This document shows, piece after piece, positions 8,405 through 17,053 of a DNA stretch of 38,794 nucleotides (position 1 is the first letter of the stretch; the number at the start of each line of letters is the position of its first letter). Made by a program: the position numbers and the translations under genes. The notes beneath the pieces were generated by a model, which did no database searches, was not told where the DNA came from, and saw only the letters and a list, made by a program, of their open reading frames with translations. This DNA comes from Dehalococcoidia bacterium UBA6495 (lineage in GTDB: Bacteria; Chloroflexota; Dehalococcoidia; Lucifugimonadales; UBA826). The stretch spans positions 1 to 38,794 of the forward strand of contig DJMH01000071.1 of assembly GCA_002435305.1 (NCBI GenBank), read 5' to 3'.

Positions 8405-9160
8405 ATGTCTGGGCATTCAAAATGGTCAACCATAAAACACAAAAAAGCTATCACCGACGCGAGACGAGGGAAGCTTTTCACCAAACTATCTAAGGAAATC
8501 ATAGTGGCTGCCAAACAGGGAGGTGGGGACTTAGAAATGAATTTCCGTCTGAGAATGGCAATTCAAATAGCCAAAGATAGCAATATGCCAGCAGACAATA
8601 TTGATAGGGCGATAAAGCGTGGGACTGGAGAATCAAATGAAGGGGTCGCAATGGCGGAAATAATCTACGAAGGTTACGGTCCCGGAGGGATAGGGATAAT
8701 GGTTGAAACACTTACCGATAACAAAAACAGAACTGTGTCAGATATTAGATCAACCCTTTCGAAAGCGGGCGGTAATATGGCCGAGAATGGAGCAGTAGCT
8801 TGGCAATTTGAACAGAAAGGCGTCATCATTGTGGATATTGAAGCAAATGATGCGGAAAATTTGGCATTAGCGGCCATTGATGCCGGAGCTGATGACTTCG
8901 AAACCTATGATGGAACATTACATGTCTATTCTGAACCAAACAGCCTGGAAAACATTCGCTCTACCTTAACGGACAGTGAGGCAAATGTCTCATCGACGGA
9001 GCTATCCATGATCCCAAACAACACAATAATGTTGGATAGTAAAAAAGCCATTCAAACACTCAGACTTCTTGACTCACTTGAGGAGCTGGATGATGTGCAA
9101 AAAGTTTACTCAAATGCTGATTTCCCCGAAGATGCGTTGAACAATTTTAAAGCAAGTTGA
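8405..9160 (+). CDS. yebC: YebC/TACO1-family protein
   Basis: YebC/PmpR-type proteins were long annotated as transcription regulators and more recently linked to helping ribosomes through difficult sequences such as proline runs. The 251-residue protein starts with the family's hallmark MSGHSKWSTIKHKK and carries the GRxFTKLSKEI-like segment and the conserved Gly-rich YEGYGPGGIGI stretch. The ATG at 8405 is chosen because the family begins with MSGHSKW and AGGGG lies at 8391-8395; an in-frame TTG at 8396 would add three residues. It leads ruvC by 14 bp, the common yebC-ruvC-ruvA order. Confidence 0.95.
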   Translation: MSGHSKWSTIKHKKAITDARRGKLFTKLSKEIIVAAKQGGGDLEMNFRLRMAIQIAKDSNMPADNIDRAIKRGTGESNEGVAMAEIIYEGYGPGGIGIMVETLTDNKNRTVSDIRSTLSKAGGNMAENGAVAWQFEQKGVIIVDIEANDAENLALAAIDAGADDFETYDGTLHVYSEPNSLENIRSTLTDSEANVSSTELSMIPNNTIMLDSKKAIQTLRLLDSLEELDDVQKVYSNADFPEDALNNFKAS

Positions 9161-9174
9161 ACATTAGGATTTAA

Positions 9175-9672
9175 ATGAGAGTTCTGGGTGTCGACCCTGG
9201 AACCATTAAAATGGGCCTAGGTGTCGTAGATTCAATTTCCGGGGACTTAATGTCGCCTTATCATGGTGTAATTGCCCCTAGGCGAAAAGACCCTCTCGAA
9301 AACCGATTGGCACATCTATTTGAAGCTACCAAAAAGGTGATAGAAGAAACCCAACCCGATGCAATTGCAATTGAAGAGCCTTTTGTCTCTAAAAACCCTA
9401 AAACAGGGATTGCTATCGGTCAGGCGCAGGCAGTCGTATTTATTGCAGGAGCACAAAAGGATATTCCAGTGTTTCGGTATGCCCCGCAAGAGGTGAAGAA
9501 ATCTGTAACCAATTATGGGGGCAGTTCCAAAGAACAGGTTAGTGAAATGGTAAGCTTACTGCTAGGCGGTAGAGACATACAGGGACCTGATGATGTCACA
9601 GACGCATTAGCCGTAGCAATATGCCATATTAACTCTCACATGCTAGATGATTTAATAGGGAGTTCCACATAG
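9175..9672 (+). CDS. ruvC: Crossover junction endodeoxyribonuclease RuvC
   Basis: RuvC resolves Holliday junctions by symmetrical nicking. The 165-residue protein has the RNase H-like catalytic set: Asp7 in GVDPGT, Glu67 in AIEEPF, and Asp140 and Asp143 in PDDVTDALAVA, matching the four acidic residues of E. coli RuvC. Length is typical (about 160-175). Its TAG stop overlaps the GTG start of ruvA by one base (TAGTG), implying translational coupling. It acts with RuvA and RuvB; ruvB is not in this window. Confidence 0.96.
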   Translation: MRVLGVDPGTIKMGLGVVDSISGDLMSPYHGVIAPRRKDPLENRLAHLFEATKKVIEETQPDAIAIEEPFVSKNPKTGIAIGQAQAVVFIAGAQKDIPVFRYAPQEVKKSVTNYGGSSKEQVSEMVSLLLGGRDIQGPDDVTDALAVAICHINSHMLDDLIGSST

Positions 9673-10253
9673 TGACCACACTAATATCGGCAGTAACAGG
9701 TCGACTAACTTCCAAAGGGAGTGAGTATGTAGACGTCGAGATATCCGGGATTACCTTAAGAATAAGTACCCCTATAACTACAGTAGAAAACATAGGGAAT
9801 CTAGGGGATGAGGTAAAAATTCTAACTTCCTTACAGATGAGACAGGATTCTATAACCCTGTACGGTTTCATAACAGAAAATGACAGAAATGCTTTCGATA
9901 CTCTGATCACAATCAGTGGAGTGGGACCTAGGCTGGCATTGGCAATTTTATCTACATTTGATGCGGCATCTCTAGCTGCAGCAGTTTCTTCGGAAGATGT
10001 TAATGCATTTAAATCTGTCTCAGGTGTTGGGAATAGAACCGCCAACCGAATTTTACTTGAACTGAAAGGGAAAATGGAGGAAACCTGGTCCATCCCAAGT
10101 GATCCGAGTGAACTGGATGACGTATTTGGTTCTCTAACGGCGTTAGGTTACTCGATACAGGAAGCAAGAGCAGCCATCGGTTCCATCAATTCGGATAATT
10201 TAAGTACAGAAGAAAAAATCCGTATGGCTCTAGAGAATATCACCAATAGATGA
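9672..10253 (+). CDS. ruvA: Holliday junction branch migration protein RuvA
   Basis: RuvA tetramers hold four-way junctions and recruit the RuvB motor. The 193-residue protein has an N-terminal OB-fold domain (about 1-65), then two helix-hairpin-helix motifs with SGVGPRLAL (about 77-85) and SGVGNRTAN (about 117-125). A C-terminal three-helix RuvB-contact domain begins near ELDDVFGSLTALGYS (about 147-161). It starts at GTG, overlapping the ruvC stop, and its TGA overlaps the next ATG by four bases. The gene normally following, ruvB, is replaced here by a methyltransferase. Confidence 0.95.
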   Translation: MTTLISAVTGRLTSKGSEYVDVEISGITLRISTPITTVENIGNLGDEVKILTSLQMRQDSITLYGFITENDRNAFDTLITISGVGPRLALAILSTFDAASLAAAVSSEDVNAFKSVSGVGNRTANRILLELKGKMEETWSIPSDPSELDDVFGSLTALGYSIQEARAAIGSINSDNLSTEEKIRMALENITNR

Positions 10254-11008
10254 ACACAAACTATGACTCATGGGCTGATATCTATGACGAGGTGTATTCA
10301 TTCGTAGACTATGACATCAATTTCTATCTCCAAAAAGCGTCCAGTATCAAAGGCAATATTTTAGAAATTGGGTGCGGTACTGGAAGAATCACCATCCCCT
10401 TGATGGAGAATGGCGCAAACATCACAGGTATAGATTCTTCACAAAAAATGATTGACATGCTGGGGACCAAAGTTGCTAATAACAAAGTCCCGATCAAAAT
10501 TATCAAACAAGATGTTCGAGACTTGGAACTAGCCCAAAAATTCAGCCTCGTGATTTTCCCGTATAGAGGTTTCCAATCCCTTCTGACGGTAGAAGATCAG
10601 GTCAACGCCTTAAACTCACTTAGAAACCATCTCGAACCAGGCGGTAAATTAATTATTACTCTTTTTGTACCTGGTAAGGATTTATTTGACCAGCGATCTG
10701 ACATCTTTTACCACTTGAGGGATTCAAGGTATCAGGAAGACAATGGTTACAGGTCTTTGCACCACCGAACAGAATTTGACCATCATAACCAATTGATACA
10801 TACTCAAATTTCTATAACTGAACATATTGGTGACTACTTGATATCTAAACGGTATGCAGATTTCACCTTGAGGTACTTGTATACGGATGAAGCGCGCTAT
10901 CTTTTCGAATATTGTGGTTTCAGAATAGAAGAAATTGCCGGAGATTACGATGGAACTCCATACGACCGAGATTCTGAGGAAACAATTTGGTCACTAGTAG
11001 TTAGGTAA
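10250..11008 (+). CDS. Class I SAM-dependent methyltransferase
   Basis: A 252-residue Rossmann-fold methyltransferase. Motif I reads ILEIGCGTGRITIP (37-50) and the ribose-binding acidic residue is in TGIDSSQKM (Asp62). The NLxxxFD/LSL-like motif IV region (SLVIFPYRGFQSLL, about 100-113) and the later LEPGGKLIIT are typical of small-molecule methyltransferases. The substrate is unknown. The ATG overlaps the ruvA stop (ATGA), so it is translationally coupled to a Holliday-junction gene and lies 11 bp ahead of uvrB. A role tied to DNA repair is only suggested by position. Confidence 0.85.
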   Translation: MNTNYDSWADIYDEVYSFVDYDINFYLQKASSIKGNILEIGCGTGRITIPLMENGANITGIDSSQKMIDMLGTKVANNKVPIKIIKQDVRDLELAQKFSLVIFPYRGFQSLLTVEDQVNALNSLRNHLEPGGKLIITLFVPGKDLFDQRSDIFYHLRDSRYQEDNGYRSLHHRTEFDHHNQLIHTQISITEHIGDYLISKRYADFTLRYLYTDEARYLFEYCGFRIEEIAGDYDGTPYDRDSEETIWSLVVR

Positions 11009-11019
11009 CTGGAAGGTAA

Positions 11020-13005
11020 ATGCCAGAATTTAAATTATCGGCTGACTTTACTGCGAGCGGGGATCAGCCTACCGCTGTCTCTCAACTTTCTGAAGGTATA
11101 TCTAAGGGTTTTGGTAAACAAACATTACTAGGAGTTACAGGAAGCGGTAAAACGTACACTATGGCCTGCATAGTGGAAAAAATTCAAAAACCCACCCTTG
11201 TGATCGCACATAACAAAACCTTGGCTGCACAATTGGCCACTGAATTCAAAGAATTTTTTCCTGAAAATGCAGTCGAATATTTCGTAAGCTACTACGACTA
11301 CTACCAACCAGAAGCCTATGTACCCCGAACTGATACATACATTGAGAAAGATGCAGACATCAATGAAGAGCTTGATAAACTAAGGCATTCAGCGACCCGC
11401 TCACTATTAACCAGGAAGGATGTACTGATAGTTGCCTCGGTTTCCTGCATATTTGGTCTAGGTGCTCCCGAAGAATACCAGGGATTTGTAGCATCCGTGA
11501 AAAAAGGAGAGTCTAAAAGCCAAAGAGATTTAATTAGAAAATTAGTTGATATGCAATATGAGCGAAATGACTATGACCTGGCAAGAGGTAGGTTTCGAGT
11601 GAGAGGCGACACTTTAGAAATATTACCTGCCTACGAGCAACTTGGCATTAGAATTGAATTTTGGGGAGACGAGGTGGAAAAAATAACTCACTTGGATACG
11701 TTAACTGGAGAAATAATAGGCGACAAAGAGTCTGTGGAAATATATCCAGCAAAACATTTTGTGACTTCCAAAGAAAAGTTGCAAATGGCGATTAGGGATA
11801 TTGGAAAGGAACTCGAGTTACACCTGAAACACCTCAAATCTTCAGATAAACTGCTGGAAGCTCAGAGGTTGGAATCTAGAACAAAATATGATCTCGAAAT
11901 GTTAGAAATAGCAGGTTACTGTGCAGGGGTGGAAAATTATTCTAGGCACCTTTCTCAGAGGGCAGCGGGAAGTACACCGTACACTTTGTTAGATTATTTT
12001 CCGGATGATTTTCTTCTTTTTGTGGATGAATCTCACATGACTCTTCCACAACTCAGAGCCATGTACCGTGGTGACCAATCTAGGAAAGAAACACTAGTCG
12101 AATATGGATTCAGGCTACCGTCTGCATTAGACAATAGACCTCTAAATTTTGGGGAATTCGAAAAAAGGGTAAACCAAGTAGTCTTTGTATCGGCTACCCC
12201 AGGCCCATATGAAATGGAAAACAGCTCGGTTACAGCCGAGCAGGTAATAAGGCCCACTGGACTTCTCGATCCTTTTATAGAAGTTAAACCGGTGACTGGC
12301 CAGATTGATGATCTGCTGGATCAAATTGACACCAGAGTGAAGAAAGGCGAAAGAATCCTGGTAACAACCTTAACAAAAAGAATGTCTGAGGAGTTATCGG
12401 ATTACTTGAAGGAATCCGGGATAAGAACCCAATATTTACACTCTGAAATCGATACTCTTGAAAGAAGTGAAATACTAAGAGATTTGAGAATGGGTGTATA
12501 CGATGTACTCGTGGGCATAAATCTACTGCGGGAAGGTCTAGATCTTCCTGAAGTAAGTTTGGTTGCCATACTTGATGCAGACAAGGAAGGTTTTCTAAGG
12601 TCTAGAACCTCTCTGATCCAAACTATCGGGCGGGCCTCTAGGCATATCGATGGAAAAGTTATTATGTATGCCGATAAGATGACAGACTCTATGAAAAATG
12701 CCATAGAAGAAACTGACCGAAGGCGTCTCATTCAACAATCCTATAACGAAGAGAACGGAATTACTCCTCAAGGCATCCGCAAGACCATAAGAGATATTAC
12801 TGAAAGAGTAAAATCAGTAGTGGAACCCTCACGGGACGATCTTATTAATGGTCTGGAGCTGCCCAAAGAAGATTTAATCAGATTGATAAAGGATCTTCAA
12901 TTACAAATGAAATCTGCTTCGAAAGATTTGGAGTTTGAGAAAGCTGCTATCGTCAGGGACCAAATATTGGATTTAAGAAAAATAGTTGCTGAAGAACCAA
13001 GATAG
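11020..13005 (+). CDS. uvrB: Excinuclease ABC subunit UvrB
   Basis: UvrB verifies damage in nucleotide excision repair after delivery by UvrA, then recruits UvrC. The 661-residue protein has Walker A GVTGSGKT (38-45), the aromatic beta-hairpin region SYYDYYQPEAYVPRTDTYIE (90-109), a DESH-type Walker B (336-339) and helicase motifs including QTIGRASRH near residue 530. A C-terminal UVR motif that contacts UvrC follows (about 620-658). Length matches the family (about 660-680). It ends the yebC-ruvC-ruvA-methyltransferase-uvrB block. uvrA and uvrC are not in the window. Confidence 0.97.
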   Translation: MPEFKLSADFTASGDQPTAVSQLSEGISKGFGKQTLLGVTGSGKTYTMACIVEKIQKPTLVIAHNKTLAAQLATEFKEFFPENAVEYFVSYYDYYQPEAYVPRTDTYIEKDADINEELDKLRHSATRSLLTRKDVLIVASVSCIFGLGAPEEYQGFVASVKKGESKSQRDLIRKLVDMQYERNDYDLARGRFRVRGDTLEILPAYEQLGIRIEFWGDEVEKITHLDTLTGEIIGDKESVEIYPAKHFVTSKEKLQMAIRDIGKELELHLKHLKSSDKLLEAQRLESRTKYDLEMLEIAGYCAGVENYSRHLSQRAAGSTPYTLLDYFPDDFLLFVDESHMTLPQLRAMYRGDQSRKETLVEYGFRLPSALDNRPLNFGEFEKRVNQVVFVSATPGPYEMENSSVTAEQVIRPTGLLDPFIEVKPVTGQIDDLLDQIDTRVKKGERILVTTLTKRMSEELSDYLKESGIRTQYLHSEIDTLERSEILRDLRMGVYDVLVGINLLREGLDLPEVSLVAILDADKEGFLRSRTSLIQTIGRASRHIDGKVIMYADKMTDSMKNAIEETDRRRLIQQSYNEENGITPQGIRKTIRDITERVKSVVEPSRDDLINGLELPKEDLIRLIKDLQLQMKSASKDLEFEKAAIVRDQILDLRKIVAEEPR

Positions 13006-13013
13006 AAAGAAAT

Positions 13014-13072
13014 TTGTTGACACTGTAGGAAGTCAAAATATAAACTTTATTCTGGACCAAATAGGTCAACAA
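13014..13072 (+). promoter_or_regulatory. Promoter with bracketing inverted repeat upstream of the MIP18 gene
   Basis: A perfect -35 TTGACA (13017-13022) and a -10 TATAAA (13039-13044) are separated by 16 bp, with a start expected near 13051. An 8-bp inverted repeat, TTGTTGAC (13014-13021) and GTCAACAA (13065-13072), overlaps the -35 box and the early transcribed region. A further GTCAA lies at 13032-13036. The layout suggests two operator half-sites or sites for a DNA-looping regulator. The promoter is well supported; the operator role is inference. Confidence 0.6.
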
Positions 13073-13099
13073 GAAAATACCCTAAATTAAGGAAAAAAT

Positions 13100-13414
13100 A
13101 TGCCTGATACAGAAACAGTCACAAAAGATGATGTATTAGAGGCCCTTCGAGATGTCTATGATCCGGAAATACCTGTGAATATTGTGGACTTGGGATTGGT
13201 ATACGGAGTCGAGGTCGCGGATGGTGATGTCGACGTCAGTATGACATTAACCTTTGCTGGCTGTGGAATGGGACCTTATATAGCACAGCAGGCAGAGTGG
13301 AGACTAGCTGAGGTGGAAGGTATAGAAGATATTAATGTTGACCTTGTATTTGACCCTCCTTGGACGCCTGACATGATAACCGAAGAAGGAAAACGATTAC
13401 TCGGACTCGATTAA
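13100..13414 (+). CDS. MIP18 family (DUF59) metal-sulfur cluster assembly protein
   Basis: A 104-residue single-domain protein of the SufT/PaaD/MIP18 family, which helps mature iron-sulfur proteins. The hallmark DPEIPVNIVDLGLVY (21-35), the conserved cysteine in LTFAGCGMGP (Cys55) and the C-terminal TEEGKRLLG are all present. In many bacteria this domain forms the N-terminal part of Mrp; here it is a separate gene 59 bp ahead of an Mrp-type ATPase that lacks it. A strong promoter precedes it and the gap to uvrB is 94 bp, so it likely starts a new unit. Confidence 0.9.
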   Translation: MPDTETVTKDDVLEALRDVYDPEIPVNIVDLGLVYGVEVADGDVDVSMTLTFAGCGMGPYIAQQAEWRLAEVEGIEDINVDLVFDPPWTPDMITEEGKRLLGLD

Positions 13415-13473
13415 AGACCCTCCTTGTCTCTAGTTGACCGGGTTCGGTAACAATCAGACTAGCGGAGAATTTC

Positions 13474-14280
13474 ATGACGCAACAAAACCCAGCTCAGGCG
13501 CGTGCTCGCATTGAAGGAATGAAACGTCAATTTGAACAAAAACGTCAAATCGAGGAATCATTATCAGGAATCAAAAATAAAATCGGCGTGTACAGCGGAA
13601 AAGGTGGGGTAGGTAAAACTACCATTGCAGTCAATTTGGCCGCGACTCTAGCTAATGATGGTGCCACTGTTGGTATATTGGATGTTGATATCGATTGCCC
13701 TAATGTAGTACGAGCAATGAAAATTTCTGAGCATCCTACAGTCGGTGGGGAACAAAAGATGATTCCCCCTGAAAGATTCGGGGTCAAAGTTATGTCTATG
13801 TCATTTTTCCAAGAAAATGAGGATGAGGCGATAATTTGGCGGGGCCCGATGATACATAATGCAATAAACCAAATGCTACAAAGCACCGAATGGGGCGAAC
13901 TTGACTATTTAGTTGTAGATATGCCTCCTGGCACTTCTGATGCTCCATTAACTGTGATGCAAGTTCTAACCATGGATGGATTCGTAGTTGTTACTACACC
14001 ACAGGAGCTGGCCAAAATTGATGCTAAACGTTCCATAAACATGATTCGCAAACTAAAAGTCAATGTGTTAGGAGTAGTTGAAAACATGTCTGGTGGAATT
14101 TTCGGACAAGGCGCAGGAAAAGAAATATCAAAAGAATTGGATTTGGAATATCTTGGCGAAATAAATGTCAGGGCAGACTACCAAGATACATCGAGGCCGG
14201 CTTCCTTGCTAAATAACGAAATACTAGAGGAATACCGAAGCGTTACGGAGAAAACCCTTGAGGCCTTAGGCAGCAAATAG
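13474..14280 (+). CDS. Mrp/NBP35-family P-loop ATPase lacking the CxxC cluster motif
   Basis: Mrp (ApbC) proteins are ATPases implicated in iron-sulfur cluster transfer. The 268-residue protein has the deviant Walker A SGKGGVGKTT (41-50), VDMPPGTSD (148-156) and a VVENMS motif (201-206), so family membership is clear. Two things differ from the usual form. There is no N-terminal DUF59 domain, only a charged helical lead of about 33 residues. The CxxC-bearing loop that normally follows ENMS is missing: the sequence runs ENMSGGIFGQGAG. The only cysteine in the whole protein is Cys75 in DIDCPNV. ATG with GGAG upstream. Probably co-transcribed with the MIP18 gene. Confidence 0.88.
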   Translation: MTQQNPAQARARIEGMKRQFEQKRQIEESLSGIKNKIGVYSGKGGVGKTTIAVNLAATLANDGATVGILDVDIDCPNVVRAMKISEHPTVGGEQKMIPPERFGVKVMSMSFFQENEDEAIIWRGPMIHNAINQMLQSTEWGELDYLVVDMPPGTSDAPLTVMQVLTMDGFVVVTTPQELAKIDAKRSINMIRKLKVNVLGVVENMSGGIFGQGAGKEISKELDLEYLGEINVRADYQDTSRPASLLNNEILEEYRSVTEKTLEALGSK

Positions 14281-14284
14281 CCGA

Positions 14285-15883
14285 TCAATGTTCGTATAAA
14301 GTTTCAAATTGAACTATAAGATTGCTTAATCCTTTAGTGATATTGGTTCCGAGATCCACCCGACATACCGGACGGTTCAGAGACACCAATGATTCCATAT
14401 CTCCATTTGCCTGAGCTGCCAATAATGTTGAGAATCCATACTTCTTATCCGCAATCGGGATTTCATCCACATTATCTGAAAAAAGCTGTAGATACATTCC
14501 TGATACAGGTCCCCCTTTATGCATTTGGCCTGTTGAATGCAAGTAGGATGGACCTGTAGCTAGGGTCACATGCCTTTTTGTGAGTTTTCGAATTTTAAAT
14601 GCCAAATCGAAAAGCAACTCCTGATCTCCATCTTCCAATTGTAAGAACGGCAATAAAGCGATGTAGCTATCATTTTTTATTTGTGCTATCCATTCGGGCA
14701 GAGTCAAAGTTGAACAAGTAGGCGGCAATTTCCCATGGTTAGTGAAATAATCCAGCATCTCGCGAGTTTTATCTTTAGAACTCTGTACCTGAGGTTGATC
14801 AAATGGGTTTATATTCATTGAAGATGCCATTAAAACCACCGACATTTTCCATTTAAAAAATTCCCCTCCAAGCGACTCTGGCTTATCTACCTCTATATTA
14901 AATATGGGGATGGCATTATCTTCAAAGGACTGTCTGAGAATTTGAGCTGATGCATCCTCCATTGATAAATCCTGATACATGACTGAACAAACATCTACGG
15001 AAGGAGATACCAAATTAGAATTACCGACTATCGGAACGATTCCAACACCGTCTTTTCCCAAACTCTCAGATAGCAATTGTTCGAGCCACATAGCAAAATT
15101 ATTTAGTGATTCAGGCAAATATACATACAGCTTATCTCTGCCATGCCTTAGGTTTTGAAGCAAGAATTTTACCAAAGGTATGGCAGGATTTTCTTCAAGG
15201 ATAACTGTACGGCATAAAGATGCCATTTCATTGGCGGAGTCGATAACTGCTGATATATCTGTCTTATTAAGTAAAGCCGGAAACAAGCCGAAGGAAGATA
15301 GTTCTGAAAACCTGCCACCAATGTCAGGTTTACCATTGATAATACTTCTGAAATTCTGTTTGATTGCCAATTTTTCAAGGAAAGTTCCAGGGTCTGTTAT
15401 AGCAATCACATTCTTTTTACCTTTCAACGACTCCCGTGAATCCCCCAATTCACCCAAAAAGTGGTTAGCTAGTGTGATAGTTTCTAATGTCGTTCCCGAT
15501 TTGGAAGAAATCACCAAAAGGGTTTTTTGGCTCCCAACTTCCGCTAATATTTTTTCAACAACAGAAGGAACTACAGAATCAACAAAGATAAATTTGGGTC
15601 GGTCTTCACCTAGAGAAGCTATTGCTCTGGCACCTACACTACTGCCTCCAACCCCGATCAGTAATATGTAGTGGAAATCCTCCTGATATATTTCGCTTGC
15701 AAGTTCTAGATATTGTCTTTTCTCACCTGAAGTCCAATCGCAGCCAACCGACCAACCTAACCAATTAGCTATGAAAATGTCATCATGCTTAGCTGTTGCT
15801 TTTTCAGCAGATTCCCAAAACTTACCAATACTGCCTATTAGTACGCTTTCGTCCCAATTAGGAAAATCCTGTTTAAGGTGCAT
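14285..15883 (-). CDS. pgi: Glucose-6-phosphate isomerase (type found fused to transaldolase)
   Basis: Interconverts glucose 6-phosphate and fructose 6-phosphate. The 532-residue protein has two SIS domains: the first carries GVGGSSVGARA (77-87) and the phosphate-binding SSKSGTT (126-132). The C-terminal part has the PSYLHSTGQMHKGGP stretch typical of the Pgi half of bifunctional transaldolase/phosphoglucose isomerase proteins. The start ATG lacks a clear ribosome site and is 15 bp after the transaldolase stop, in the same reading frame, which points to reinitiation or coupling. It converges on mrp with a 4-bp gap. Confidence 0.9.
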   Translation of the reverse strand: MHLKQDFPNWDESVLIGSIGKFWESAEKATAKHDDIFIANWLGWSVGCDWTSGEKRQYLELASEIYQEDFHYILLIGVGGSSVGARAIASLGEDRPKFIFVDSVVPSVVEKILAEVGSQKTLLVISSKSGTTLETITLANHFLGELGDSRESLKGKKNVIAITDPGTFLEKLAIKQNFRSIINGKPDIGGRFSELSSFGLFPALLNKTDISAVIDSANEMASLCRTVILEENPAIPLVKFLLQNLRHGRDKLYVYLPESLNNFAMWLEQLLSESLGKDGVGIVPIVGNSNLVSPSVDVCSVMYQDLSMEDASAQILRQSFEDNAIPIFNIEVDKPESLGGEFFKWKMSVVLMASSMNINPFDQPQVQSSKDKTREMLDYFTNHGKLPPTCSTLTLPEWIAQIKNDSYIALLPFLQLEDGDQELLFDLAFKIRKLTKRHVTLATGPSYLHSTGQMHKGGPVSGMYLQLFSDNVDEIPIADKKYGFSTLLAAQANGDMESLVSLNRPVCRVDLGTNITKGLSNLIVQFETLYEH

Positions 15884-15898
15884 AATCCAGAATAATCA

Positions 15899-17008
15899 TC
15901 AACTCACTGACAACATGGATCTCTTGTACGATATATTTTGCAGGAGATTATCGAAGGAATCTGCAAACGCTTTAACACCATCTTCAAGTAAAGTGTCGGT
16001 TATTTCTGCGAGGTCTATACCCACTGAGGATAGTTTTTCCATATGTGCATATGAATCATTTACCTTTTCATTGATTGTAGTTTCAGCTATCCCGTGGTCA
16101 ATAAATGCGTTTAAAGTGGCATCCGGCATAGTGTTTACGGTATTTGGACCTATTAAATTTTCAACATATAAAACATCTCGCATCTCTGGATTCTTCATAC
16201 TGGTACTAGCCCATAGAGGTCTCTGAATTTTGGCGCCTGCATCCCGAAGTTTGAGGTATCGTCCCGAGGAAAAGGTTTTCTCAAATTCGCCATAAGCTAT
16301 CTTGGCATTTGCGATTCCTGCACGACCTGAAAATTCCTCAGATACGAATCCACCTTCGAGTAATTTTTTATCGACGGCCGTATCTACCCTGCTAACAAAA
16401 AAAGAAGCCACTGAAGTGACTTTAGAAAGGTCGGTCGTATTTTTATGAAACTGCTCAAGGCCGCTGATATAAGCCTCTCTAACTAAATCATACATTTTTA
16501 CGGAAAATATTAAGGTCACATTGACGCTAATGCCAACGGATATCAATTCATGTATGGCTGGAATCCCAGCTTTAGTGGCAGGCACCTTTATCATCAGATT
16601 TTGGCGGTCAACTTCAGAATATAGCCTTTTAGCCTCGCCTATAGTGCCCTTTGTATCATTTGCTAGATGTGGGTTTACTTCTAGGGAAACATAACCATTT
16701 TGACCTTCAGTTGATCTATATGTATCGGACAGAAGATCAGCGGCGTTTTGTATGTCTTCAATTGCCAGTTTTTCAAATACTTCTATGTCAGAATATTTTC
16801 TATCCTTCATACTTTGTATATCAGAATCGTATATATTTGAAGACGAAATAGCTTTCTCAAATATACTAGGGTTGGATGTCAGACCAACAACTCCCCAACC
16901 TAATATCTCTTTCAAGCCGCCAGACAAAAGAAGTTCCCTACTTATATTGTCATACCAAACTGACTGACCAAGTTTTTTCAGGTTTAGCAACCTTGAAGCC
17001 TCCGACAT
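15899..17008 (-). CDS. tal: Transaldolase
   Basis: Moves a dihydroxyacetone unit between sugar phosphates in the non-oxidative pentose phosphate pathway. The 369-residue protein shows TSNPSIFEKAI (44-54) near the N-terminus, the Schiff-base lysine in LMIKVPATKAG (Lys141) and SVNVTLIFS (about 160-168). It belongs to the longer transaldolase type of actinobacteria, cyanobacteria and Chloroflexota, often fused to Pgi. A strong GGAGG site stands 6 bp before the ATG. Two tandem TGA codons end the gene and Pgi follows in frame five codons after the first TGA. The 203-bp region upstream contains a small inverted repeat. Confidence 0.93.
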   Translation of the reverse strand: MSEASRLLNLKKLGQSVWYDNISRELLLSGGLKEILGWGVVGLTSNPSIFEKAISSSNIYDSDIQSMKDRKYSDIEVFEKLAIEDIQNAADLLSDTYRSTEGQNGYVSLEVNPHLANDTKGTIGEAKRLYSEVDRQNLMIKVPATKAGIPAIHELISVGISVNVTLIFSVKMYDLVREAYISGLEQFHKNTTDLSKVTSVASFFVSRVDTAVDKKLLEGGFVSEEFSGRAGIANAKIAYGEFEKTFSSGRYLKLRDAGAKIQRPLWASTSMKNPEMRDVLYVENLIGPNTVNTMPDATLNAFIDHGIAETTINEKVNDSYAHMEKLSSVGIDLAEITDTLLEDGVKAFADSFDNLLQNISYKRSMLSVS

Positions 17009-17053
17009 AGATTTCCTCCCTCAATAAACACAGAAAATCAATTTTTAAATATT

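Noticed and set aside
15180..15671. 163-codon plus-strand open frame inside pgi
   Set aside because: Shadow of pgi on the opposite strand: no ribosome site, no recognisable domain, fully contained in a well supported gene.
15893..15901. Tandem TGA codons between tal and pgi as possible selenocysteine sites, given selA in the same window
   Set aside because: Two adjacent TGA codons, a following ATG start for a complete Pgi and no hairpin seen after the TGA make Sec insertion unlikely; simple stops explain it.
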